DNA from: JBBSNV01 sp964458605
GTDB lineage: Bacteria > Pseudomonadota > Alphaproteobacteria > Reyranellales > JAQSWP01
Reading direction: 5' to 3'
NCBI GenBank assembly: GCA_964458605.1
Contig: CAYWLS010000025.1
Location: 1-64,000, forward strand
Length of the DNA: 64,000 bases
The notes beneath the pieces are model-generated. The model was given only the letters and a program-made list of their open reading frames with translations, was not told where the DNA came from and did no database searches. Numbering within the stretch: position 1 is the stretch's first letter; each line of letters starts with the position of its first letter. Of the stretch, positions 50,880-58,207 are shown piece by piece. The translations under genes and the position numbers were made by a program.

Positions 50880-51920
50880 CTACTTCTTGGCCTTGATCGC
50901 CTGCTCGACGAAGTCGTTGACGGTGATGTCCTTGACGTCGAGATGGTCGAATTTGTAGCCCGCAGCCTCCAGCACGTCCTTGAAGGTCTGCAGCCCCTGG
51001 ATCGCGGTCACGGCGGTCTTGGGCAATGCCGGGCCCATCGACCGGACGCCGCGGTTGTAGAGGTCCGATTCCATCGACCCCATGATGACCTTGGCGGCGT
51101 TGCCGGCGGCGATGATGTCCTTCTGCGCCAGTTGGTCGGCCCGGTCGAGCGCACGCACGAACGCCGCCACCATCGGACCGTCGGTCTTGAGCTTGTCCGG
51201 CGTGACCACCAGCACGACGTAGATCGAACCCTTGATGTCGGGAACGTCGCCGCCGATGAAATCGATCAGCACCTCGCCGATGTCGTCGGCCTCGGCCTTT
51301 TCGGGCACCGGCGGCGAGAAGCACGACACGTCGATGATGCCGCGCTTCATGGCGGCCAGAGTCGGGGCGGAATCGCCGATCGGCACCACCTCGGACATCT
51401 TGTCGACATCCGCGCCGTTCAGGTATTTCTTGAACAGATAGCGGTACATCAGGTGCGGGCCGGCGCCGATCGCCGTGGTGGCCAGCTTCTTGCCGACCAG
51501 GAACTTGATCCTGTCGACCAGCGGCGAATTGCGGGTGATGCCCGCCTTCTCCATCTCGCCTTTGCGCACGAACATGGTCGAGGTGTACTCGGTGACCATG
51601 GGCGTCAGGATCTTGATCGGCTGGCCCTTGTCGATGGCGTTGAACGCGGTCTGCAGCCCAAGGCCGCCGATATCGACCGAACCGTTGATCATCGCGGCCG
51701 CCGGGGTGGAATTGGCCGGCGTGTTGACGAGCTGCACGTCCAGCCCCTCGTCCTTGAAGTAGCCCGCGCCAATGGCGACGTAGAGCGGGAACCAGGCAAA
51801 GGACGTGCTGCCGAGAGCCACCTTGACGACGCGATCGGCAGCATAGCTGCCGCCGGCGGTCAAAATAACCACAGCGGCCAATGTTGCTGCGATAAAACGG
51901 GACAATTTGACTGGTTTCAT
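50880..51920 (-). CDS. Periplasmic binding protein, SsuA/NMT1-like (first of two)
   Basis: A 346-residue exported binding protein, the first gene of the import unit. Signal peptide SRFIAATLAAVVILTAGGSY ends near YAAD at residue 28. The mature domain begins VVKVALGSTSFAWFPLYVAI and shows GSVDIGGLGLQTAFNA and MKRGIIDVSCFSPP, parallel to its downstream paralogue. Start ATG 51920 (MKPVKL) follows GGGAGGGAGCCGGCA; an upstream in-frame start lies in promoter sequence. It is divergent from the MocR-type regulator. Confidence 0.87.
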   Translation of the reverse strand: MKPVKLSRFIAATLAAVVILTAGGSYAADRVVKVALGSTSFAWFPLYVAIGAGYFKDEGLDVQLVNTPANSTPAAAMINGSVDIGGLGLQTAFNAIDKGQPIKILTPMVTEYTSTMFVRKGEMEKAGITRNSPLVDRIKFLVGKKLATTAIGAGPHLMYRYLFKKYLNGADVDKMSEVVPIGDSAPTLAAMKRGIIDVSCFSPPVPEKAEADDIGEVLIDFIGGDVPDIKGSIYVVLVVTPDKLKTDGPMVAAFVRALDRADQLAQKDIIAAGNAAKVIMGSMESDLYNRGVRSMGPALPKTAVTAIQGLQTFKDVLEAAGYKFDHLDVKDITVNDFVEQAIKAKK

Positions 51921-51941
51921 TGCCGGCTCCCTCCCTGACAC

Positions 51942-51978
51942 CGTATTGCACTACTTATTTATTTTGAGCGACAATACG
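51942..51978. promoter_or_regulatory. Spaced inverted repeat in the binding-protein / MocR divergent region
   Basis: CGTATTG (51942-51948) and CAATACG (51972-51978) are perfect 7-bp arms whose centres are 30 bp apart, close to three helical turns. They lie just upstream of the binding-protein gene. A MocR dimer binding two separated half-sites is a natural interpretation. Confidence 0.4.
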
Positions 51979-52150
51979 CGGTTCCTCGCGTACGGCGCGG
52001 CAAGCTCTATGGAATCCTTGGCAAAGTTGCGCTAGACTCACAAAGGAATGTCACGGTGCATTAATCCTATAGATTGGTACAAAGCACTGTCAATGTCCTA
52101 AGTTGTCATGGTAGCAATTTTGCTGAGTTGCAGTGGAGCACGCGACACAA

Positions 52151-53533
52151 ATGTGGATACCCGATATCAGCAAGCTTGAGGGGCCCCGCTATCTGGCTGT
52201 CGCAACAGCGATCGCCAAAGCGATCGACGGCGGTGAACTGCCGCCAGGCGCACAGCTGCCGCCGCAGCGCGATCTCGCCGTAAAGCTCGGCGTGACCGTC
52301 GGCACGATCAGCCGCGCCTACACGCTGGCCAAGAAGCGCAAACTGGTCAGCGGCGAAGTCGGCCGCGGCACCTTCGTCAGTGGCTCGCGCGACGAGACCA
52401 ACTCGGCCAGCGTCATCCCGCAAATGGATGCGCGAGCGGTCGATCTCGCCTGCTATCGCACGCCGGTGGCAGACCTGGCCGAGGCCGTATCGAAGTCGCT
52501 CGGCGAACTGGCTGACCGCGCCGACCTGCTGCCAATGCACCGCTACCCGCCGGCGGCCGGCTTCCTCAGTCATCGCGCGGCAGGGGCGGCCTGGATCGCG
52601 CGCAGCGGCATGGAAGTCCCGCCCGACAGCGTGCTGATCTGCAATGGCGCGCAGCAGGCCCTGGCGCTATCGCTCAATGCCCTGGCGGGCCCCGGCGAGA
52701 AGCTGCTGACCGAGACCGTCACCTATTCCGGCCTCAAGGCGCTGTCGACCATCAACAACCTCGAAATGTGCGGGGTAGCGATGGACGAGCAAGGCATCAT
52801 CCCCGAAGCGCTCGACCAGATGGCCGAGGCGACCGAGGCGCGGCTGGTCTACCTGCAGCCCACCGTTCACAATCCGACCACCGCCCTGATGTCGGCCGAG
52901 CGCCGCCAGCGGGTCGCCGAGGTGATTCGCCGCCACGACCTGACCCTGATCGAGGACGATGCGGCCTGCAGCGCGTTGAGCGACCGGCCGGCGCCGATCG
53001 CCACCCTGCTGCCGGACCGCACCGTGTACATCACCAGCGTCTCCAAGACGCTGAGCCCGGCCTTCCGTATCGGCTACCTCAGCGCTCCGCCGCACATGCT
53101 GGAAATGATCCAGAGCGTGTTCCACGCCAATGTGCTGGGCGCCTCGCCGCTGATGGCGGAACTGGTATCGCAGATGATCTCGAGCGGCCGGGCGCAGGAA
53201 ATCGCCCAGCGCAATCTCGAGGAGAGCGCGCGGTTGAACCGCGCCGCGCTGAGGCTGCTCAAGGGCCATCAGGTCCGCTCCAATGCCGCCTGCTTCTATC
53301 TGTGGCTCATGCTGCCCAAGCAGTGGAGCGCCGAAGAATTCGCCGCCGCAGCGCGCAACGACGGCGTGTCGGTGGTTCCGGCCGACAACTTCCTGGCATC
53401 CCGCGATACCTCGATGCATGGCGTGCGCGTTTCGCTCAATCCGAGCTTCAATCCGGACGTTCTGCACAAGGGCCTGGACGTGCTCAATCGCCTGCTGAGC
53501 AGCACGCCTCGCCTGCGCGAGACGGTGATCTGA
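52151..53533 (+). CDS. MocR-type regulator: GntR winged helix fused to aminotransferase-like domain
   Basis: A 460-residue fusion. Residues 1-75 form a GntR winged helix (LPPQRDLAVKLGVTVGTISR), and the rest is a fold-type I aminotransferase domain. PLP would bind Lys299 (TSVSKTLSP), with Asn241 (VHNPT) and Asp269-270 (IEDDAACS) supporting the ring. MocR proteins sense PLP adducts or amino compounds and regulate a divergent operon, here the ABC/ligase unit starting 230 bp away. ATG 52151 (MWIPDIS) fits the family start; a GTG at 52133 is an alternative with a weaker ribosome-binding site. An amino-acid or amino-sulfonate signal would be consistent with such a sensor. Confidence 0.87.
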   Translation: MWIPDISKLEGPRYLAVATAIAKAIDGGELPPGAQLPPQRDLAVKLGVTVGTISRAYTLAKKRKLVSGEVGRGTFVSGSRDETNSASVIPQMDARAVDLACYRTPVADLAEAVSKSLGELADRADLLPMHRYPPAAGFLSHRAAGAAWIARSGMEVPPDSVLICNGAQQALALSLNALAGPGEKLLTETVTYSGLKALSTINNLEMCGVAMDEQGIIPEALDQMAEATEARLVYLQPTVHNPTTALMSAERRQRVAEVIRRHDLTLIEDDAACSALSDRPAPIATLLPDRTVYITSVSKTLSPAFRIGYLSAPPHMLEMIQSVFHANVLGASPLMAELVSQMISSGRAQEIAQRNLEESARLNRAALRLLKGHQVRSNAACFYLWLMLPKQWSAEEFAAAARNDGVSVVPADNFLASRDTSMHGVRVSLNPSFNPDVLHKGLDVLNRLLSSTPRLRETVI

Positions 53534-53546
53534 AGTTCGTCGCCGA

Positions 53547-53574
53547 CCAAGCGCGCATTCCCGTGCGCGCTTGG
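53547..53574 (+). terminator. Hairpin after the MocR gene
   Basis: CCAAGCGCGCA (53547-53557), loop TTCCCG, TGCGCGCTTGG (53564-53574), 13 bp after the regulator stop. It is a strong 11-bp stem, but no T-run follows, so it may be a factor-dependent terminator or a transcript-stabilising stem. Confidence 0.5.
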
Positions 53575-53579
53575 CCGGA

Positions 53580-53621
53580 CTTATTTCCCAACACGTGACG
53601 GGCTTATTTCCCAACACGTGA
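53580..53621. repeat. 19-bp direct repeat, period 23 bp
   Basis: CTTATTTCCCAACACGTGA is found at 53580-53598 and again at 53603-53621 without mismatch. Each copy includes the palindrome CACGTG. It lies in the 148-bp gap between two convergent genes, where a promoter is not expected. Confidence 0.85.
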
Positions 53622-53644
53622 AAGGTCTTCGTTTGATCGACATG

Positions 53645-53673
53645 GCCCCGATAGCGCTTCGCGCTTCCGGGGC
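53645..53673 (-). terminator. Imperfect hairpin at the end of the SDR gene
   Basis: GCCCCG (53645-53650) and CGGGGC (53668-53673) enclose an inner AGCGC-TTC-GCGCT stem. It lies 8 bp past the minus-strand SDR stop. No clear T-run is present, so it is a weak terminator candidate. Confidence 0.35.
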
Positions 53674-53681
53674 GACGAGCT

Positions 53682-54596
53682 TTATACCGGATCCCAACTG
53701 AACACCTCGCCCGAGCGCTGCAGCGGCGTGAACCAGGGCTTGAGCGCCGGGATGGCGTGGTCGGCCACGCTGTCGGGCGTCCAGCCGTCGCTGCGCTGGA
53801 CCGACCGGATCGGCCGATTGTGGTTGAAGATGAAGATCTCGTTCTGGCGCACGGCAAATATCTGGCCCGACACGTCCTTGGCGCCGTCGCTCGCCAGGTA
53901 GACGGCCAGCGGTGCGATCTTGTCCGGGGTCATGGCCATGATCTTGGCGCGCCGGGCCTTCTGCGCCTCGGTCTCCACCGGCACGGTGCCGGTCAGCCGG
54001 CTCCAGGCCGAGGGCGAGATGCAGTTGGAACGCACGCCAAAGCGCTGCATGTCGAGCGCGATGCCCTTGGCCAGACCGACGATGCCCAGCTTGGCGGCGA
54101 TGTAGTTGGCTTGGCCGTTCTGGCCGATCAGCGCCGAGTTCGAGGTCATGTGGATGTAGCTGCCGCCGTTCTGCTCGCGGAAGTGCGGCGCTGCGGCACG
54201 GGCGACGTTGAAGCTGCCCTTGAGATGAACGCCGACCACGGCGTCCCAGTCCTTTTCTTCCATCTTGTGGAAGATGACGTCGCGCAGGATGCCGGCGTTG
54301 TTGACCACGCAGTCGATGCGGCCGAACGAATCGAGCGCCTGCTGCACCATGCGATGCGCGCCGTCCCAGCTGACCACCGAATCGCCGTTGGCCACGGCTT
54401 CGCCGCCGGCGTCCTTGATCGCCTTGACTGCCTCGCCCGCCGGCCCGGTGTCGGCCCCCTCGCCGCGATCGGTAGCGCCCAGATCGTTGATCACCACCTT
54501 GGCGCCGTTCTTCGCCATGGCGACGGCGATCTCGCGGCCGATGCCACGACCTGCGCCGGTCACCAGCACGACCTTGCCGTCCAGAAGCTTGCTCAC
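53682..54596 (-). CDS. SDR of the multifunctional-enzyme-2 / (R)-3-hydroxyacyl-CoA dehydrogenase type
   Basis: A 304-residue SDR resembling the N-terminal dehydrogenase of peroxisomal MFE-2. TGAGRGIG at 14-21 binds NAD, the characteristic long insertion follows (INDLGATDRGEGADTGPAGE), NNAGILRD lies near 98, and the catalytic residues are in TSNSALIGQNGQANYIAAK. The C-terminal extension (SVQRSDGWTPDSVAD...) is also typical of this group. It would oxidise (R)-3-hydroxyacyl-CoA. It lies 67 bp after the DppC-like permease, separated by a very strong stem-loop, so it is either a weakly expressed tail of that operon or has its own promoter. Confidence 0.84.
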   Translation of the reverse strand: MSKLLDGKVVLVTGAGRGIGREIAVAMAKNGAKVVINDLGATDRGEGADTGPAGEAVKAIKDAGGEAVANGDSVVSWDGAHRMVQQALDSFGRIDCVVNNAGILRDVIFHKMEEKDWDAVVGVHLKGSFNVARAAAPHFREQNGGSYIHMTSNSALIGQNGQANYIAAKLGIVGLAKGIALDMQRFGVRSNCISPSAWSRLTGTVPVETEAQKARRAKIMAMTPDKIAPLAVYLASDGAKDVSGQIFAVRQNEIFIFNHNRPIRSVQRSDGWTPDSVADHAIPALKPWFTPLQRSGEVFSWDPV

Positions 54597-54627
54597 GCTC
54601 TTCCTCCGTTGAATGAATGGCAGCCGT

Positions 54628-54660
54628 CCGCGAGCGCGGGCCGAACGCCCGCGCTCGCGG
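54628..54660 (-). other. Strong intercistronic stem-loop
   Basis: CCGCGAGCGCGGGC (54628-54641), loop CGAAC, GCCCGCGCTCGCGG (54647-54660): a perfect 14-bp stem three bases past the DppC stop. No T-run follows on the minus strand. It probably acts as an mRNA 3' protector or partial attenuator before the SDR gene. Confidence 0.65.
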
Positions 54661-54663
54661 ATA

Positions 54664-55539
54664 TCAGGCGCGTTTGGCGAATTTGGGATCGAGGCGATCG
54701 CGCAGCGTATCGCCGAGCAGATTGACGGCGAGCACGGTGCCCATGATGGCGAGGCCCGGGAAGGTCACGCTCCACCAGCCGAGTTCGACATAGGGCCGGC
54801 CCTCGGCGATCATGATGCCCCAGGTCGGGGTCGGCGGCGGCACGCCCACGCCCAGGAACGACAGGGTCGATTCCAGCAGGATGGCGGCGGCCACCTGCAG
54901 GGTGCTCATGACGATGATGGTGTTCACCAGGTTGGGCAGGATATGCAGCCACAGGATGCGCATCGGGTTGCAGCCGATGGCATAGGCGGCCTGCACGTAG
55001 TCGCGCTCGCGAATCGACAGCGCTTCGCCGCGCGCCATGCGGGCGAACTGGCCCCAATACAGCAAGGCGATGATCAGGATGACGTTGGTCAGGCTGGGGC
55101 CGACGGTCGCGGCCACGGCCAGGGCGATCAGAATGCCCGGCAAGGTCAGCGACAGGTCGGTGATGCGCATGATCGCCTCGCCGATCGTCGGATTGGCCAT
55201 GGCCGAGGCGATGCCCAGCAGCACGCCGATGATGGCGGCGAACGTCACCGAGACCACGCCGACCAGCAGCGACACGCGGCCGCCGTAGAAGATGCGGCTG
55301 AGCACGTCGCGGCCCAGCGAATCGGTGCCCATCCAGTGATCCCAATTCGGGCCCGACAGCAGATTGGCAAGGTCCTGCTGATTGGGATCGTAGGGCGAGA
55401 TGTAGTCGGCGAACACCGCCGACAGCAGCACCAGCAGCAGGAACAGCGCCGGCACGGAGCGCAGCAGGAACGAGTACTTGCTGGCTCGTTGCCGCAGCGA
55501 CGGTTTGGTGGTGGCAACCATGGGAAGTTCGAGGGTCAT
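54664..55539 (-). CDS. Peptide/nickel-type ABC transporter permease, DppC-like
   Basis: A 291-residue inner-membrane permease with six helices. It has the N-terminal OppC domain (PALFLLLVLLSAVFADYISP, HWMGTDSLGRDVLSR) and the ATPase-contact loop RERDYVQAAYAIGCNPMRIL. It would form a heterodimer with the DppB-like protein, whose stop its start overlaps by 4 bp (ATGA at 55536-55539). Together with three binding proteins upstream and two ATPases on the opposite strand it makes a complete importer. The ligand may be peptides, but many such systems in alphaproteobacteria take other small molecules. Confidence 0.9.
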   Translation of the reverse strand: MTLELPMVATTKPSLRQRASKYSFLLRSVPALFLLLVLLSAVFADYISPYDPNQQDLANLLSGPNWDHWMGTDSLGRDVLSRIFYGGRVSLLVGVVSVTFAAIIGVLLGIASAMANPTIGEAIMRITDLSLTLPGILIALAVAATVGPSLTNVILIIALLYWGQFARMARGEALSIRERDYVQAAYAIGCNPMRILWLHILPNLVNTIIVMSTLQVAAAILLESTLSFLGVGVPPPTPTWGIMIAEGRPYVELGWWSVTFPGLAIMGTVLAVNLLGDTLRDRLDPKFAKRA

Positions 55540-56462
55540 CGCTTGGCGTAGGAAATGCGGGGGTCGAGGAAGACGTAGATCACGTCGACGAACAGGTTAA
55601 CCACCAGGAAAATCACGCCCATCATCATGACGGATCCTTGCACCAGCGGGAAATCGCGGCCGTACACGGCATCGATGGCGACCTTGCCGATGCCCGGCCA
55701 GGCAAACACCGTTTCGGTCACCACCGCACCGCGCAGCACCGTCGCGGCCTGCAACGCGGTGATGGTGAGGATCGGGATCGAGCCGTTCTTCAGCGCGTGC
55801 ACCAGAATGACGCGCCACTCCGGCACGCCCTTGGCGCGCGCGGTGCGGACATAGTCGGTCTCCAGCGCATCCAGCATGGCCGAGCGCGTCACGCGCATGA
55901 TCGAGGCGGCCACGAACGCTCCCAGGGTTACGGTCGGCAACACCAGATGGGCGTCGATGCCGTAGCCCGAGGTCGGGAAGATCGGCAGGTAGAGCGCGAA
56001 GAACAGGATCAGCAGAATGCCGAACCAGAAGGTCGGCATGCTCTGGCCGGCCAGCGCGACGATCTTGCCGACATTGTCGAACCAGGTGTCGCGCTTGACC
56101 GCCGACCAGATGCCGACCGGAAGCGCGATCATCGTACCGAGGATCATCGAGGTGATCGACAGGATCAGCGTGGCGGGGAAGCGCTCGACCAGCATCTGCG
56201 CCGCCGAGCGGTCCCACTTGATCGACTGGCCGAAATCGCCCTGCAGCGCGTGGGTGATGAAGATCCAGTACTGCACCAGCAGCGGCTTGTCCAACCCCAG
56301 CGAGGCACGGATGCGCTCGATGTCCTCCGGGCTGGCTTCCATCGGCGCCATCAGGTTGACCGGATCGCCCGACAGCCGCGCCAGCGCGAACACGATGATG
56401 CTGAGCAGCAGGATCGTCAGCAGCGCCTGCATCAACCTTTCCACGATGAACCTTGTCGACAC
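55536..56462 (-). CDS. Peptide/nickel-type ABC transporter permease, DppB-like
   Basis: A 308-residue permease with six transmembrane helices. Family features are LLLSIIVFALARLSGDPVN at the first helix, GLDKPLLVQYWIFI, GDFGQSI and the coupling loop ETDYVRTARAKGVPEWRVIL, then ETVFAWPGIG. It starts at GTG 56462, with GAGGGAAAAGAGC upstream. It follows the third binding-protein gene across a 60-bp gap that carries a stem-loop, and overlaps the DppC-like gene by 4 bp. Confidence 0.9.
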   Translation of the reverse strand: MSTRFIVERLMQALLTILLLSIIVFALARLSGDPVNLMAPMEASPEDIERIRASLGLDKPLLVQYWIFITHALQGDFGQSIKWDRSAAQMLVERFPATLILSITSMILGTMIALPVGIWSAVKRDTWFDNVGKIVALAGQSMPTFWFGILLILFFALYLPIFPTSGYGIDAHLVLPTVTLGAFVAASIMRVTRSAMLDALETDYVRTARAKGVPEWRVILVHALKNGSIPILTITALQAATVLRGAVVTETVFAWPGIGKVAIDAVYGRDFPLVQGSVMMMGVIFLVVNLFVDVIYVFLDPRISYAKR

Positions 56463-56484
56463 GCTCTTTTCCCTCGCTTTTGAG

Positions 56485-56510
56485 TCGGGCGGCGCCGTTG
56501 CCCCGCCCGA
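56485..56510 (-). other. Stem-loop between binding protein and DppB-like gene
   Basis: TCGGGCGG (56485-56492) and CCGCCCGA (56503-56510) form an 8-bp stem around a ten-base loop, 12 bp beyond the third binding-protein stop. Position is typical of stems that stabilise binding-protein mRNA. Confidence 0.5.
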
Positions 56511-56522
56511 TGATTGCTTCGG

Positions 56523-58079
56523 CTATTTCAGTTCCAGGTTCCGCATGGTCGTATGGTAGCCGCTACCCTGGGCCGGTTGCCAGGACTTGATGCGCTGGGT
56601 ATTGACCGCGAACGGCGTATCGCACCAGAGCAGCGGGATATCTTCGCGATTCTCGGACTCCAGCTTGGCGAAGCGCTGCAGGATCTTCTTGCGCTCGTCC
56701 ATATTGGAGCTCTTCAGCTGCTCGGAGAAGATCTGGTCGTATTCCGGCACCTGAATGCTCTGCGCCGTCCAGCCCGACTTGGAGATGAAATAGGAATTGA
56801 TCACCTCGCCGCCATCGTCCGGGATCGAGATCGGCGCGTAGAAGATGCCGGTCGGCTTGTGGCCGCGCATCATCGACAGCCAGGCATTGTTGTCGACGCT
56901 CTGGCGCTCGACCTTGAACCCGACCGCCTCGAGCATGCCGGCCATGGCTTCCAGCACCTGCGGCGCATTGGGCAGGGCCGAGAACGATTCGGTCTGGATG
57001 GTGAAGGTGACCGGGGTGCCTGGCTTGATGCCGGCTTCGGCCAGCATCGCCTTGGCCTTGGCGGGATCGTAAGGAACCTGCGGCAGGCCGTCGAGATAGC
57101 CGAAGGTGCCCGGGGTGAACATGCTGGTGGCCGGCTGGCACACCCCGCCCTCGATCTTGTCGGCGATCGTCTTGCGGTCGATCGCCATGCCGACGGCGAC
57201 GCGGACCCGCTTGTCCGCGGCCTGCGGAAACAGATCCTTGTTGAACAGGATGCCCGAGGTGCCGGTATAGCGTGCCAAGATCACCTTGATCTTGGGGTTG
57301 CTTTTGATCTTTTCCAGCAGCGGACCGGTGACGCCGGCGACGATGTCAGCCTCGCCCTTCTCCAGCATGGCGTAGCGGGTGAACGGCTCCTTGACCACGA
57401 GCTGGGTCACGTTCTTGACGTGCGGCGCACCGCCCCAATAGTCGGGCTTGGCTTCCCACTTGGAAAACTCGCCGGCTTTGATGCCGACCAGCACGAACGG
57501 GCCGGTGCCGATCGGCTTCTCCTGGAAGCCCTTGGGACCGACCTTCTCGTAGTAGCCCTTGGGCACGATCGGCGTCAGCGCATAGCGCGTGGTGGTGAAG
57601 AAGCCGGGCCACGGGTTCTTCAGAACGAAGCGCGCCGTATGGGGATCCACCACCTCGATATGGTCGATCGAGTCGACGAACCCCTTGCGATAGGCGTGGG
57701 TGCTGTCGGGCGCCAGGATGCGGTCGAAGGTGAATTTGACATCCTCGGCGCTGAACGGATCGCCGTTGGAGAACTTGACGCCCTTGCGCAGGTGGAAGTC
57801 GATCTGTTTGCCGTCGGGGCTGACGGTCCAGCTTTCGGCCAGCGCCGGATACTTTCCGTTCGGTCCGTTGTTGAGCAGGCCGTCGAAGACGAAATCGTAG
57901 GATTCGTGCGGGTTGACCCCGACCATGACGGTGGGATCGAAGATCTGGCTGAGCGCCGGCAGCGCGATGACCACGGAGCCCTTCGGTTCGGCCCAGGCCG
58001 GCGCCGAAAGACCGACCGCCAGCGACAGTGCGGCAGCACCCAGCAGGTTCTGCAATTTGCGGCGCGGCGACAGATTCAT
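56523..58079 (-). CDS. Peptide/nickel-type periplasmic binding protein (third of three)
   Basis: A 518-residue family-5 solute-binding protein. Signal peptide LLGAAALSLAVGLSAPAWA ends near AWA-EP at residue 31. The mature protein has SESWTVSPDG-type and FHLRKGVKFSNGDPFSAEDV motifs, GTGPFVLV and the C-terminal PLLWCDTPFAV. Start ATG 58079 follows GGGAGGAAGCGAA. It shares its overall pattern with the two binding proteins upstream but is the most different of the three, for example in FSKWEAKPDYWGGAPHVKN. It lies directly upstream of the permease genes. Confidence 0.88.
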   Translation of the reverse strand: MNLSPRRKLQNLLGAAALSLAVGLSAPAWAEPKGSVVIALPALSQIFDPTVMVGVNPHESYDFVFDGLLNNGPNGKYPALAESWTVSPDGKQIDFHLRKGVKFSNGDPFSAEDVKFTFDRILAPDSTHAYRKGFVDSIDHIEVVDPHTARFVLKNPWPGFFTTTRYALTPIVPKGYYEKVGPKGFQEKPIGTGPFVLVGIKAGEFSKWEAKPDYWGGAPHVKNVTQLVVKEPFTRYAMLEKGEADIVAGVTGPLLEKIKSNPKIKVILARYTGTSGILFNKDLFPQAADKRVRVAVGMAIDRKTIADKIEGGVCQPATSMFTPGTFGYLDGLPQVPYDPAKAKAMLAEAGIKPGTPVTFTIQTESFSALPNAPQVLEAMAGMLEAVGFKVERQSVDNNAWLSMMRGHKPTGIFYAPISIPDDGGEVINSYFISKSGWTAQSIQVPEYDQIFSEQLKSSNMDERKKILQRFAKLESENREDIPLLWCDTPFAVNTQRIKSWQPAQGSGYHTTMRNLELK

Positions 58080-58166
58080 TTCGCTTCCTCCCATATCGGC
58101 CGGATCGTTCCGTCCGGCAGCCTCGTCGCGGGGCAATTCGCGCCGTAGCGCCCGGCCCGCTATCGG

Positions 58167-58197
58167 CGGCCGACCCCGCTTGCCGCAGGGTCGGCCG
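58167..58197 (-). other. Stem-loop between second and third binding-protein genes
   Basis: CGGCCGACCC (58167-58176) and GGGTCGGCCG (58188-58197) make a perfect 10-bp stem with an 11-base loop in the 128-bp intergenic gap, 10 bp after the stop of the second binding-protein gene. It probably modulates relative expression of the binding proteins. Confidence 0.55.
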
Positions 58198-58207
58198 GAT
58201 CTTTCGA

